A program made the position numbers and the translations under genes. DNA of 64,000 nucleotides from Flavobacterium sp. ALJ2 (lineage in GTDB: Bacteria; Bacteroidota; Bacteroidia; Flavobacteriales; Flavobacteriaceae), in assembly GCF_015594725.1 (NCBI RefSeq), contig NZ_JADNRC010000012.1, positions 62,001 to 126,000 of the forward strand, read 5' to 3'. This document shows, in pieces, positions 50,953 through 60,360 of the stretch. Below the pieces are notes generated by a model, which was not told the DNA's origin, did no database searches, and saw only the letters and a program-made list of their open reading frames with translations. Position 1 is the first letter of the stretch, and every line of letters begins with the position of its first letter.

Positions 50953-53133
50953 ATGAGTAAGAAAATTAGAAAACCGATAAAGAATGAGAATGATTTCTCA
51001 AGTAAGATTATAAAAATTTTATCGCAAAATGCTAATAAACCATTTAATTACAAACAAATAGGAGCGAAGTTAGAATTAGACGATACTAAAAGTCGCAATC
51101 AAATTATAAAAGATTTAAAGATTCTGGCATCACAAAACAAGATTGTAGAATCAGAACCAGGCAAATATTTAATCAAAGCTGTTAGTCAAGATTATTACGA
51201 AGGTACGATAGATATGACAAGTCGTAAAACGGCTTATTTTATTTGTCCTGATTTTACAGAGGATGTTTTTATCCCTACAAATAATTTAAATCGTGCATTA
51301 GATAAAGACAAAGTAAAAGTTTACGTTTATAACAGAAGAAAAGGAAAACGACCTGAAGGAGAAGTAATTGAGGTTATAGAAAGAAAAAAAACTGATTTTG
51401 TTGGAGTTATTGACATTCAGAACAACTTTGCATTTGTAGCTACTGCTAATCCTAAAATGTACACTGATATTTTTATTCCAAAAGATAAAATAGGAGAGGC
51501 ACAAAACGGTGATGTAGTATTAGTTACGATAGAAGATTGGCCAAAAAGAGCTGATAGTCCTTTTGGTTCAGTAATTAAAGTTTTAGGAAAACCAGGAGAA
51601 CACGATACCGAAATTCATGCTATTTTGGCTGAATATGGTTTACCATCAGATTTTCCGGTAGAAGTAGAGGTTTACGCACAAAAAATAGATACGTCTATAC
51701 AAGAAAGTGAAATTGCTAAGCGTCGTGATATGCGAGATACACTTACGTTTACGATAGATCCAAAAGATGCAAAAGATTTTGATGATGCATTATCATTCAA
51801 GAAATTAGATAATGGAAATTATGAAATAGGAATTCATATTGCAGATGTTTCGTATTATCTTCAAGAAGGAACAATCCTAGATGATGAAGCGTATCAACGA
51901 GCAACATCAGTATATTTAGTAGATAGAGTAGTACCAATGCTTCCTGAAGTCTTATCTAACTTTGCCTGTTCGTTACGACCTAATGAAGAAAAATATACCT
52001 TCTCGGCAGTTTTTGAAGTATCAGAAAATGCGCAAGTAATTAACCAATGGTTTGGTAGAACAGTAATATTCTCTGATCAACGATTTGCTTATGAAGAAGC
52101 ACAATATATCATTGAAACAAAAGATAATACAATTCCAGCAGAAACTTCAATTACTGGAAGTTCGTATGTTGTTTCAGATGAAATTACAAATGCAACTTTA
52201 AAATTAGATGAATTAGCTAAGATTTTGAGAAAGAAAAGAATGGCTAATGGAGCTATTTCTTTTGACAAAGTTGAAGTTAAATTTGATTTGAATGCAGAAG
52301 GAGAACCAGAAGGAGTTTATTTTAAAGTTTCAAAAGATGCCAATCATTTAATTGAAGAATTTATGCTTTTGGCAAATAGAAAAGTTGCTGAATACATTGG
52401 TAAACAAAAGAAAACATTCGTTTATAGAATTCACGATGAACCAAATGAAGACAAATTAATTGCAATGCAATCGGTAATTGCTAAGTTTGGTTACAAGATA
52501 GATTTCCGAAATAAAGGAGATATATCAAAATCGTTAAATGCTTTAATGGAAGAAGTTAATGGTAAAAAAGAACAAAACTTAATTGATACTCTTGCTATTA
52601 GAAGTATGAGTAAAGCCAAATATTCAACAGATAATATTGGACATTACGGTTTAGCTTTTGATTATTACAGTCATTTTACATCACCAATTCGTCGTTATCC
52701 TGATATAATGGTACATCGATTGTTACAATATTATTTAGACGGTGGAAAATCTGTAGATGAAGAAACATACGAAACCAAGTGTTTGCATTGTTCAAACATG
52801 GAAGGATTAGCTACAAATGCAGAACGAGATAGTATTAAGTATATGCAGGTTAAATACATGCAGGATCATAAAGACGAAGAATTTTTGGGAGTTATTTCAG
52901 GAGTTACAGAGTGGGGAATTTATGTAGAAATAGTATCGAATAAATGTGAAGGGATGGTAAGAATCAGAGATATAAAAGATGATTATTATACTTTCGATGA
53001 AAAACAATATGCACTAGTTGGTGCTACTTCAGATAAAATATTACAATTAGGCGATGAGATTTACGTTAAAGTAAAAAATGCTGATTTAGTTAAAAAACAA
53101 TTGGATTTTCATTTTTTAAGAAGAGCAGAGTAG
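50953..53133 (+). CDS. rnr: Ribonuclease R
   Basis: 726-residue 3'-5' exoribonuclease. Winged-helix and cold-shock domains at the N-terminus, RNB catalytic block 'TIDPKDAKDFDDALSF' around 269-284, 'YSHFTSPIRRYPDIMVHRLLQ', and C-terminal S1 domain ('FLGVISGVTEWGIYVEI'). Length normal for Bacteroidota. Begins a plus-strand group with the two genes downstream (26-bp gap to the next). Confidence 0.97.
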   Translation: MSKKIRKPIKNENDFSSKIIKILSQNANKPFNYKQIGAKLELDDTKSRNQIIKDLKILASQNKIVESEPGKYLIKAVSQDYYEGTIDMTSRKTAYFICPDFTEDVFIPTNNLNRALDKDKVKVYVYNRRKGKRPEGEVIEVIERKKTDFVGVIDIQNNFAFVATANPKMYTDIFIPKDKIGEAQNGDVVLVTIEDWPKRADSPFGSVIKVLGKPGEHDTEIHAILAEYGLPSDFPVEVEVYAQKIDTSIQESEIAKRRDMRDTLTFTIDPKDAKDFDDALSFKKLDNGNYEIGIHIADVSYYLQEGTILDDEAYQRATSVYLVDRVVPMLPEVLSNFACSLRPNEEKYTFSAVFEVSENAQVINQWFGRTVIFSDQRFAYEEAQYIIETKDNTIPAETSITGSSYVVSDEITNATLKLDELAKILRKKRMANGAISFDKVEVKFDLNAEGEPEGVYFKVSKDANHLIEEFMLLANRKVAEYIGKQKKTFVYRIHDEPNEDKLIAMQSVIAKFGYKIDFRNKGDISKSLNALMEEVNGKKEQNLIDTLAIRSMSKAKYSTDNIGHYGLAFDYYSHFTSPIRRYPDIMVHRLLQYYLDGGKSVDEETYETKCLHCSNMEGLATNAERDSIKYMQVKYMQDHKDEEFLGVISGVTEWGIYVEIVSNKCEGMVRIRDIKDDYYTFDEKQYALVGATSDKILQLGDEIYVKVKNADLVKKQLDFHFLRRAE

Positions 53134-53159
53134 GAAGTAAAAATTTAAAAAAGAAAAAC

Positions 53160-53828
53160 ATGAAAAAGTTATTAATAGGAGTTGCAATTTTATTTATACA
53201 AGTATCATTTAGTCAGGTAACTAAAAATTTAGGAGATTTTGATAAAGTTAAAGTATTCGATAAATTGAGTATTACACTAATTCATTCTTCAGAAAATAAG
53301 ATAGTTATAAAAGGAAGCAGAGAGAGTGAAGTAGAAGTTGTGAATAAAAATGGAGAATTGAAACTAAGAATGCCATTTCCAAAACTTTTATCAGGAGATG
53401 ATGTTTCAATACAGTTATATTATAAACGTATAGAAAAGATTGATGTAAGTGAAGGAAGTATAGTTTCAAGTAAAGAAACTTTCAAACAAACTACAATTGA
53501 TTTAAATTCTAAAGAAGGAGGAGAAATCAATGTAATTTTAGATGTTGATAATGCTAAAATAAGAGCAGTTTCTGGAGGAACTATTAAAGTATCTGGAAAA
53601 GCAAGTAATCAAGTTGCTAATTTAGGTTCAGGAGGAATTTTAAGAGCTAATGGATTACATACCTCACAAACAACAATAAGCGTTTCTGCGGGAGGAAATG
53701 CCGAAATCCATGCTACTACCTTAGTCGATGCAAAAGTGAATGCTGGAGGCTATATTTACATCTATGGTAAACCTAAACAAATTAACCAAAAAACTGTTCT
53801 AGGCGGTAGGATTGAAGAAAAAGAATAA
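53160..53828 (+). CDS. DUF2807 (head GIN domain) protein, exported
   Basis: 222 residues with signal peptide MKKLLIGVAILFIQVSFSQ. The beta-helix-like DUF2807 domain is shown by 'VTKNLGDFDKVKVFDKLSI' and repeated strand-turn units 'VSGGTIKVSGKASNQVANLGSGG', 'ISVSAGGNAEIHA'. Probably cell-envelope located. Function unknown. Confidence 0.88.
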   Translation: MKKLLIGVAILFIQVSFSQVTKNLGDFDKVKVFDKLSITLIHSSENKIVIKGSRESEVEVVNKNGELKLRMPFPKLLSGDDVSIQLYYKRIEKIDVSEGSIVSSKETFKQTTIDLNSKEGGEINVILDVDNAKIRAVSGGTIKVSGKASNQVANLGSGGILRANGLHTSQTTISVSAGGNAEIHATTLVDAKVNAGGYIYIYGKPKQINQKTVLGGRIEEKE

Positions 53829-53845
53829 AACGAAATTGTATTTTA

Positions 53846-54523
53846 ATGATAAACGATATTATAGCAGGGATTCCATGGGGAGTATTTTTAAGCTTTATGG
53901 TAGGCCCGGTATTTTTTATATTACTAGAAACTAGTATCACCAAAGGTTTTAGAGCCGCATTAGTTTTTGATCTAGGTGTAATACTAGGAGACATTTTTTT
54001 TATTGCAATTGCTTATTTAGGAAGTTATAGATTAATTAAAAGCTTACAAGATAAACCAGCCCTTTTTATATTTGGAGGTATAATCATGTTAGCATATGGA
54101 ATTATTTCGTTTGTACAACTTAAGAAAGAAGAGAAAATAAACGACGAAGAAATAGACCGTGATATTATCAAAAGAAATTATGCAAGCCTTTTTGCAAAAG
54201 GCTTTTTTCTGAATGTTATTAATATCGGAGTACTTGGTTTTTGGGTTGCAATAATTATTTCTATCGGACCAAAATTAGAAATGCAAACATCAAGAATGAT
54301 GACATTTTTTGTAACAGTTGTACTAACTTATTTAATTATTGACTGTATAAAAATTGTTTTAGCAAAACAATTAAAATCTAAAATGACGCCATCAAATATT
54401 CTTAAAATTAAAAAGGTAATTAGTATAGTTTTAATGATTTTTGGATTTGTCTTGATAGTTCAAGGATGGTTTCCAAAAGAAAAAGAAATGGTAAAACACG
54501 TTTTTGAAAAGATTGAAAAGTAG
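53846..54523 (+). CDS. LysE family transporter
   Basis: 225 residues, six membrane helices. 'IIAGIPWGVFLSFMVGPVFFILLETSITKGFRAAL' has the LysE GP..F signature. Exports amino acids or similar small molecules. Likely co-transcribed with rnr and the DUF2807 gene (17-bp gap). Confidence 0.9.
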   Translation: MINDIIAGIPWGVFLSFMVGPVFFILLETSITKGFRAALVFDLGVILGDIFFIAIAYLGSYRLIKSLQDKPALFIFGGIIMLAYGIISFVQLKKEEKINDEEIDRDIIKRNYASLFAKGFFLNVINIGVLGFWVAIIISIGPKLEMQTSRMMTFFVTVVLTYLIIDCIKIVLAKQLKSKMTPSNILKIKKVISIVLMIFGFVLIVQGWFPKEKEMVKHVFEKIEK

Positions 54524-54551
54524 TTGTTAATAACTACAAAATATAGTTATA

Positions 54552-54578
54552 AACCTCTCATTACGAGAGGTTTTTTTT
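54552..54578 (+). terminator. Rho-independent terminator after lysE-like gene
   Basis: AACCTCTC-ATTAC-GAGAGGTT followed by T7. Confidence 0.9.
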
Positions 54579-54588
54579 ATGTTTATAA

Positions 54589-54732
54589 GTCATTGCGAGG
54601 AACGAAGCAATCTCACTAAGTATATCGCATGTTTGTCATTCTGAGGCAAAGAATCTTCTTGACAATTGTCTATAAAGTATATCAATCTTTGTAGAAGTTG
54701 TTTAGTGAGATTGCTTCGTTCCTCGCAAGGAC
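54589..54732. mobile_element. MITE-like inverted-repeat element
   Basis: 144 bp with 30-bp terminal inverted repeats differing at one base: GTCATTGCGAGGAACGAAGC... (54589-54618) and its complement (54703-54732). The interior has a second repeat-like GTCATTCTGAGGCAAAGAATC. No ORF. Sequences starting GTCATTGCGAGGAACGAAGC are dispersed repeats in many Bacteroidota, from memory. Non-autonomous element or repeat; no target duplication identified. Confidence 0.8.
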
Positions 54733-54757
54733 AAAACTGTGGTAAAAATTAAGCATA

Positions 54758-55065
54758 AAAAAAACCTCCAAATTTCTTTGAAGGTTTTTAAAAATATCGT
54801 CCGGATTCGAAGATACTCTTTATTTAATTTTTCTTAAAAATTAGACATAAAAAAACCTCCAAATTTCTTTGAAGGTTTTTAAAAATATCGTCCGGATTCG
54901 AAGATACTCTTTATTTAATTTTTTATAAAAATTAGACATAAAAAAACCTCCAAATTTCTTTGAAGGTTTTTAAAAATATCGTCCGGATTCGAAGATACTC
55001 TTTATTTAATTTTTCTTAAAAATTAGACATAAAAAAAAACCTCCAAATTTCTTTGAAGGTTTTAG
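54758..55065 (-). repeat. Tandem ~91-bp copies of the tRNA-Cys 3' end and terminator
   Basis: Reading the minus strand, the tRNA-Cys gene is followed by its terminator (AACCTTCAAAG/...TTTGGAGGTT then T-run), and then three more units each with a 16-bp copy of the tRNA 3' part (ATCGTCCGGATTCGAA on plus), a GATACTCTTTATTTAA filler and the same terminator. CCTCCAAATTT recurs at 54765, 54856, 54947 and 55040 (period 91-93). A tandem duplication or repeated integration scar. Confidence 0.9.
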
Positions 55066-55136
55066 AGGCATCGTCCGGATTCGAACCGGAGTAGGAGCTT
55101 TTGCAGAGCCCAGCCTAGCCGCTCGGCCACGACGCC
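55066..55136 (-). tRNA. tRNA-Cys (GCA)
   Basis: Minus strand. Acceptor stem GGCGTCG/CGATGCC, anticodon stem GGGCT/AGCTC with loop CTGCAAA (anticodon GCA), T-arm with TTCGAAT, and T at the discriminator position as usual for tRNA-Cys. No CCA encoded. 71 nt. Confidence 0.95.
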
Positions 55137-55241
55137 ATTAATTGAATGGATGGCAAAAGTAACCATAATCTTTAAATTTTAAAAACTTAAAGCCAACTAT
55201 TTTTAAATTTTATAAAAAGAAAAAAATATATCTTCTAATTT

Positions 55242-55601
55242 CTAGTTTCTAGTTTCTTCCATTATAACTGTAACCGTCTCTACATCACCACCAATAGGAG
55301 GATTAATTTTAGAAACTTCAACAATTGTTTTTGTAATCATTGGGATCTCATCAAGAACTCTCGTAATGATTCTTTTGGTAACATGTTCCAATAATTTAGA
55401 TCTAATAGCCATTTCTTCGGTAACAATTTTGTTTAAATGTACATAATCTACTGTGTCAGCTAGATGATCAGACTCGGCAGATTTTCTTAAATTAGCATGA
55501 ATTTCTAAATTCACTTCATAATTAGATCCAATTTTTCCTTCTTCAATTAAACATCCGTGGTAAGAAAAAGTACGGATATTTTTTAGTTTAATAATTCCCA
55601 T
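55242..55601 (-). CDS. folB: Dihydroneopterin aldolase
   Basis: 119 residues; folate pathway, cleaves dihydroneopterin. 'IKLKNIRTFSYHGCLIEEGKIGSNYEVNLEI' (YHGcl.eE...G), 'TVDYVHLNKIV' and C-terminal 'VEVSKINPPIGGDVETVTVIMEE' are diagnostic. The two toxin-antitoxin genes lie directly upstream. Confidence 0.95.
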   Translation of the reverse strand: MGIIKLKNIRTFSYHGCLIEEGKIGSNYEVNLEIHANLRKSAESDHLADTVDYVHLNKIVTEEMAIRSKLLEHVTKRIITRVLDEIPMITKTIVEVSKINPPIGGDVETVTVIMEETRN

Positions 55602-55605
55602 TTTT

Positions 55606-55902
55606 TTATAATTTTATTCTTGTAATATTTGGATTTTGATAATTAGATGTTACTGCTTGTACAGAAACTATTTTTTCTTCTTCATCAACTGTAAAGTGTA
55701 TTGTGTAAGGAAAACTCTTTAAAGGTAGGGTGCGAACAATATTATATTTTTCTTCGAAAAAAGGGAATGTCTTTAGAGTTTCTACATAATCTTGATATTC
55801 ATTAACGAATTTCGTTCCCAGATTATTTGATAAAGATTCATAATACTCAGCAATTTCATCTACTTCTAAATCAGCTCGCAATAGAACAATAATTTCAAAC
55901 AT
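55606..55902 (-). CDS. RelE/ParE-like toxin
   Basis: 98 residues. 'DLEVDEIAEYYESLSNNLGTKFVNEYQDYVETL' and 'RTLPLKSFPYTIHFTVDEEEKIVSVQAVTSNYQNP' fit the ParE/RelE fold (YY...s.glg..F......e.l...P......r...l..FPy.i.y...). The gene for its presumed antitoxin ends where this one starts. Type II toxin by context. Confidence 0.82.
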   Translation of the reverse strand: MFEIIVLLRADLEVDEIAEYYESLSNNLGTKFVNEYQDYVETLKTFPFFEEKYNIVRTLPLKSFPYTIHFTVDEEEKIVSVQAVTSNYQNPNITRIKL

Positions 55903-56121
55903 TTATTTATTCCATTTTGTGTTGAGTTTTTTTTTAGATTCTTCCCAGCTAATATAATCTTCTGGTTTGGCATTTTTCATACGTTCTAAAACCATTTCTT
56001 GCTGCCATAACGGAATTTCATTCGGGGTGTTTTCGTCTATTGAAACATCTGGAATATGTTTAAAAAAACTAATAAAAGTTTCGTAAAAATCGTCTGGAAT
56101 TGTAACGGTTAATTGTCTCAT
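55903..56121 (-). CDS. Antitoxin-like partner protein
   Basis: 72 residues starting MRQLTVTIPDDFY, then 'FISFFKHIPDVSIDEN' and a C-terminal 'MKNAKPEDYISWEESKKKLNTKW' like the toxin-binding tail of type II antitoxins (compare '..ISweevk..l'). Zero-gap to the toxin gene. Start placed 9 bp inside the longest ORF to fit other members I recall. Confidence 0.75.
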   Translation of the reverse strand: MRQLTVTIPDDFYETFISFFKHIPDVSIDENTPNEIPLWQQEMVLERMKNAKPEDYISWEESKKKLNTKWNK

Positions 56122-56204
56122 AACTTTCAATATTTATACAAAAATAGGGATAAATTTAATTCAAAGTCTCTTAGGCCCAAATCTCAATCTATCATGTATT
56201 TTTT

Positions 56205-56212
56205 TATCTTTG
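56205..56212 (+). promoter_or_regulatory. -7 box upstream of glnS
   Basis: TATCTTTG (TAnnTTTG), 18 bp before the ATG. Confidence 0.45.
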
Positions 56213-56230
56213 CTAAAATTACTATAAATA

Positions 56231-58348
56231 ATGGCATCAGAAGAAAAATCACTCAATTTTATTGAACAAATCATAGAAGAAGATTTAAAATCAGGATTAT
56301 CAAAAGATAAGCTTCATTTTCGTTTTCCACCAGAACCAAATGGGTATTTACATATTGGTCATGCAAGTTCTATTGCTTTAAATTTTGGATTAGGAATTGA
56401 TTATCAGTCACCTGTAAATTTACGTTTTGATGATACCAATCCAGAAAAAGAAGAGCAAGAGTTTGTAGATGCAATTAAAAAAGACGTAGAATGGTTAGGA
56501 TATACTTGGTCAGAAGAACGTTATGCATCTGATTATTTTCAGCAATTATACGATTGGGCTGTTTTATTAATTAAAAAAGATAAAGCCTATGTTGATAGTC
56601 AATCTTCTGAAGAAATGGCTATTCAAAAAGGAACTCCATCAACAACAGGTACTGATAGTCCATATAGAAATCGTTCTGTAGAAGAAAATCTTGACTTATT
56701 CGAAAGAATGAGAAACGGAGAATTTGAGGCAGGAACTCATATTCTTCGTGCTAAAATAGATATGAAATCGACTAATATGTTGATGCGTGATCCTATTATG
56801 TACAGAATTTTAAACAAGGATCATCATAGAACTGGAGATGCCTGGAAAATTTACCCGATGTATGATTGGGCACATGGACAAAGTGATTATTTAGAAGGTA
56901 TTTCACATTCATTTTGTACACTTGAATTTTTGCCTCACCGTGAATTATACGATTGGTTTTTGGACCAAATTATAGATGATAATAAGTTGCGTCCAAAGCA
57001 AAGAGAATTTGCAAGACGTAATCTTTCACATACCGTTGTAAGTAAAAGAAAATTACAACAACTTGTTAAAGAACACCATATTAACGGTTGGGATGATCCA
57101 AGAATGTCAACAATTTCTGGATTAAGAAGAAGAGGATATACAGCTGCTTCATTACGTAATTTTGCTAATTCAACAGGTATTGCAAAACGTGATAATTTAA
57201 TAAGTGTATCAGTTTTAGAGTTTTGCATTCGTGAAGATTTAAACAAAATTGCACCTCGTGTAATGGCTGTTTTAGATCCGGTAAAATTGGTAATTACTAA
57301 TTATCCTGAAGGAAAAGAAGAGCTACTTGATGCAGAAAATAACCAGGAAGATGATACAGCTGGATTCAGAAAAGTACCATTTTCAAGAGAATTATATATA
57401 GAAAGAGAAGACTTTTTAGAGGAAGCTCCAGCTAAGTTTTTCCGTTTGACATTAGGAAAAGAAGTACGTCTTAAAAATGCTTATATCATTAAAGGAGAAA
57501 GTGTTATAAAAGATTCAGAAGGTAAAATTACAGAAATTCATGTTACTTACGATACCGATTCTTTAAGCGGAAGTGGAAGTGAAGCAAGCCAAAGAAAAGT
57601 ATCTGGAACCTTACATTGGGTTTCGATTGCTCATGCAGTAGAAGCCGAAGTTCGTTTATACGATCGTTTGTTTACAGATGAAGCTCCAGATAGTTATAAA
57701 GAGAAAAATTTCTTAGATTTTGTAAATCCAAATTCACTAGAAATTGTTACTGGTTTTGTTGAACCAAGTTTGGCTATTGCTCAAAATGAAGATAAATTTC
57801 AGTTTCAACGTTTAGGATATTTTACTGTTGATAAAGATTCAACTGCTTCAAAACTAGTATTTAATAAGACAGTTGGATTAAAAGATGCTTGGGAAGAAAA
57901 AGGTAAAAAAGAAGAAAATAGCATTAATAATTCTTTAAAAGATATCAATAAATATTTTAAAGTTGAAACTAAGCAAGAACGTTTAGCAATTGAAAATGCG
58001 ATAGGGGGGAACATTGCAATTATTTCAAGTTTTTCTCTATTACAAAATTCATTGAAGAAGAATATTAACAATAATAAGAGTTCATTGTTATTTGCTCAAT
58101 TTATTCTTAAATATTCAAGTTTAAAATCTTCAGATTTTGAAGAAGAGGATATTAAAAAATTATATTCCATGTCACTAAGAAGTGAATCGACTTATGTTCG
58201 TTCAAAAGCACTTTTAAATTTAAGAGATTTGGAAACTATAGATTTTAAAAATCAGTTTGAAGAAGACATAAAAAAATTAAATTCAAATCCTCCAAAAAAT
58301 GCTTCTGATAGAGAAAAGGAAATTTTGGAAGAAATGTTAAAAAAATAA
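56231..58348 (+). CDS. glnS: Glutamine--tRNA ligase with long C-terminal extension
   Basis: 705 residues against about 554 in E. coli. Class I synthetase with HIGH motif 'PPEPNGYLHIGHA' and KMSKS-like 'SHTVVSKRKL'. The anticodon-binding beta-barrels end near residue 545. The last ~155 residues, mostly helical and lysine-rich ('SINNSLKDINKYFKVE', 'RSKALLNLRDLETIDF'), do not look to me like the usual YqeY tail seen in other species, and may be a HEAT-like tail. A G6 run lies at 58003-58008. Confidence 0.93.
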   Translation: MASEEKSLNFIEQIIEEDLKSGLSKDKLHFRFPPEPNGYLHIGHASSIALNFGLGIDYQSPVNLRFDDTNPEKEEQEFVDAIKKDVEWLGYTWSEERYASDYFQQLYDWAVLLIKKDKAYVDSQSSEEMAIQKGTPSTTGTDSPYRNRSVEENLDLFERMRNGEFEAGTHILRAKIDMKSTNMLMRDPIMYRILNKDHHRTGDAWKIYPMYDWAHGQSDYLEGISHSFCTLEFLPHRELYDWFLDQIIDDNKLRPKQREFARRNLSHTVVSKRKLQQLVKEHHINGWDDPRMSTISGLRRRGYTAASLRNFANSTGIAKRDNLISVSVLEFCIREDLNKIAPRVMAVLDPVKLVITNYPEGKEELLDAENNQEDDTAGFRKVPFSRELYIEREDFLEEAPAKFFRLTLGKEVRLKNAYIIKGESVIKDSEGKITEIHVTYDTDSLSGSGSEASQRKVSGTLHWVSIAHAVEAEVRLYDRLFTDEAPDSYKEKNFLDFVNPNSLEIVTGFVEPSLAIAQNEDKFQFQRLGYFTVDKDSTASKLVFNKTVGLKDAWEEKGKKEENSINNSLKDINKYFKVETKQERLAIENAIGGNIAIISSFSLLQNSLKKNINNNKSSLLFAQFILKYSSLKSSDFEEEDIKKLYSMSLRSESTYVRSKALLNLRDLETIDFKNQFEEDIKKLNSNPPKNASDREKEILEEMLKK

Positions 58349-58366
58349 TATCAATTTTAGTTATCG

Positions 58367-58394
58367 AAAAGCGCTTTTTATAAGCGCTTTTTTT
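58367..58394 (+). terminator. Rho-independent terminator after glnS
   Basis: AAAAGCGCTT-TTTAT-AAGCGCTTTTTTT. Confidence 0.88.
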
Positions 58395-58429
58395 ATTATT
58401 TATATTTTCTATTGAAATTTAAAATAATA

Positions 58430-59420
58430 TAGTTTTATTATATTAAAACTGACCTTCATAAATTGATTTTAAGACGTTTTAAATATATAGTCAGTATAAT
58501 TATTGTTTTTATAAAAATACTTAATTAGACATCTTTATTTTAATTTTTGACATGATTTTAGAGTGGTCTTATCGTTGTTAACATCGAAATGTTTATAAGT
58601 ATAGTATCTTTTTAGTTTTAGTACGTTTTACTCAATATTGAATCCAATTTTTAGATTTGCCAGTATTTTTACTTTTTATTTTTGAACTTGAATTATTAAA
58701 TTATTTTCAACTTAATAAAATACTACCAAGCCCAAATTTTTTATAAAATAAGAGGATAACTTATTATCAATTTTAATTATAGAAAATTTATTTAATTTAT
58801 ATTTTGTCTATTATTAAGATTAATTATAATTTTTAGTATTTATATAGTTTTTATAGATTAAAAACAGCTTTCATATATTGATTTTAAGGTGTTTTTTTAA
58901 TTATGATGAGTCTATTATTGGTTTTTAAAAAAGGATTGATTAGCGTACTTTATTTTAATTTTAGACCTAATTTTAAGGTGATTTTCTCATTATTAACACT
59001 GAAATGTTTATAAGTACAAGACCTTGTTCTATTTTGATACATTTTACCGATTAACAATTCAATTTTTTTGCATTGCTAGGATTTTGCTTTTTTTATTTTA
59101 AATATTGAACTTCTAAATTATTTTGATTCATTCAAAAAAGTATTTCACTAATTATTAAAATATTCTGTAAAATAGGATAAGATTAATAATCAGTTTTATT
59201 TATTGTTAATTTATTTAATTTATATTTTATCTATCATTGTTAATATTGATAATTTTATAGTTTTATATAGTTTTTATATATTAAAAACAAGGCTAATATA
59301 TCATTTTTAAGACGTTTTTATAATTATAACAGCTCTTTTATTGGTTTTGTAAAAACAATTCAACAGCATGCTTTATTTTAATTTTTGTTTCAATTTAATA
59401 TGGTTTAACGCGTTGTTAAC
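58430..59420. repeat. Three diverged tandem ~415-420-bp AT-rich repeats
   Basis: In the 1.45-kb gene-free gap 58349-59799, blocks recur in the same order: TTGATTTTAAGACG (58463), TTGATTTTAAGGTG (58879) and CATTTTTAAGACG (59302); CTTTATTTTAATTTT follows each; AACATCGAAATGTTTATAAG and AACACTGAAATGTTTATAAG follow in the first two. The third copy is incomplete. No ORF in any frame. The rest of the gap (59420-59799) shows only AT-rich sequence. Confidence 0.75.
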
Positions 59421-59799
59421 ATAAAAATACCAATAAATATATTATTTTTATGAAAAGCCAATTAAGCAAATTTTTAAAAATGATTTTATTCACTTTTAAA
59501 ATATAAATGGAGTGGGCTATGATTATAAAATTATTTCTTAAATCTTAAAATTTTATTTTAAGTAAATTTTAGTTTTTGAATAGTTTTAGATAAAATTCTT
59601 AATATTAATTTATCGTTCGTATTTAGATTTTGATTTAGTTTTGATAATACTTTTTATTTAAAGTGTTTTTCAATTTTATTTCATGATTATCAAATCGCCT
59701 AGATTGATTTTTTGATTATTTTAAAAATTGTTTATTTCATTTCTTATGCTATACTTTATTGAGCCTTAATTTTATATTATAAACTTAATAGCTGTATTT

Positions 59800-60279
59800 A
59801 TGAAAATTAAATTTTTAATACTTGGAATATTATTTACCAGTTTTGCTTTTTCGCAAACCCATCAAATAATCAAGCATAACGGAGAACAATTAGATGTTAA
59901 TTATATAAAACAAGATATTGATCTTATTTACTATTCATTGAATGGAAGTCAGGAACAATTTACAATTAGTAAATATGCAGTTTCTTCTCTCCATGAAAAA
60001 GCAAGTTTGAAATCTGAATCTATTTCTCCTAAAATTGTTGTAGCTGACAAAAAAGATTATAGTTTGGTAAAAGTTTTAAAACCATATCAAACTATTGGAC
60101 TTAAAGAAGTTGAAACTTTTTCAGGATTATCTACAAAAACAAAAGGGGAGTCTCCTTTAGCATTAAAGGAACAAACAGAAAGACGCATCAAAACTAAGTC
60201 TGCAGATAATGGATATCCGTTTGTTTCAATTGTCGAAAAACCAGATGGTAAGTATCGAGCAGTTGCTTACGTATATTAA
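59800..60279 (+). CDS. Hypothetical exported protein (159 residues)
   Basis: Signal peptide MKIKFLILGILFTSFAFSQ. Contains 'IIKHNGEQLDVNYIKQDIDLIYYSLNGSQEQFTISKYAVSSLHEK' (split for reading), a pattern seen in short Bacteroidota exported proteins with an opening 'hi.hNGe.l.v.i......i.y.....e....isk..v..i'. C-terminal ends 'DGYPFVSIVEKPDGKYRAVAYVY'-type. No function assigned. Probably envelope located. Confidence 0.75.
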   Translation: MKIKFLILGILFTSFAFSQTHQIIKHNGEQLDVNYIKQDIDLIYYSLNGSQEQFTISKYAVSSLHEKASLKSESISPKIVVADKKDYSLVKVLKPYQTIGLKEVETFSGLSTKTKGESPLALKEQTERRIKTKSADNGYPFVSIVEKPDGKYRAVAYVY

Positions 60280-60360
60280 AATTATATTAAACATTATTTA
60301 TCGAATTTTTATTTGTAAAAAATAGATTATCTTTAGTTTTAACTTTTAAATATTATAGTT

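Noticed and set aside
54588..55030. CRISPR-like repeat array
   Set aside because: Repeats contain tRNA 3' end and terminator, spacers are themselves repeated, no cas genes.
58003..58008. G6 run in glnS as a phase-variation switch
   Set aside because: Six bases are short for slippage and the gene is essential.
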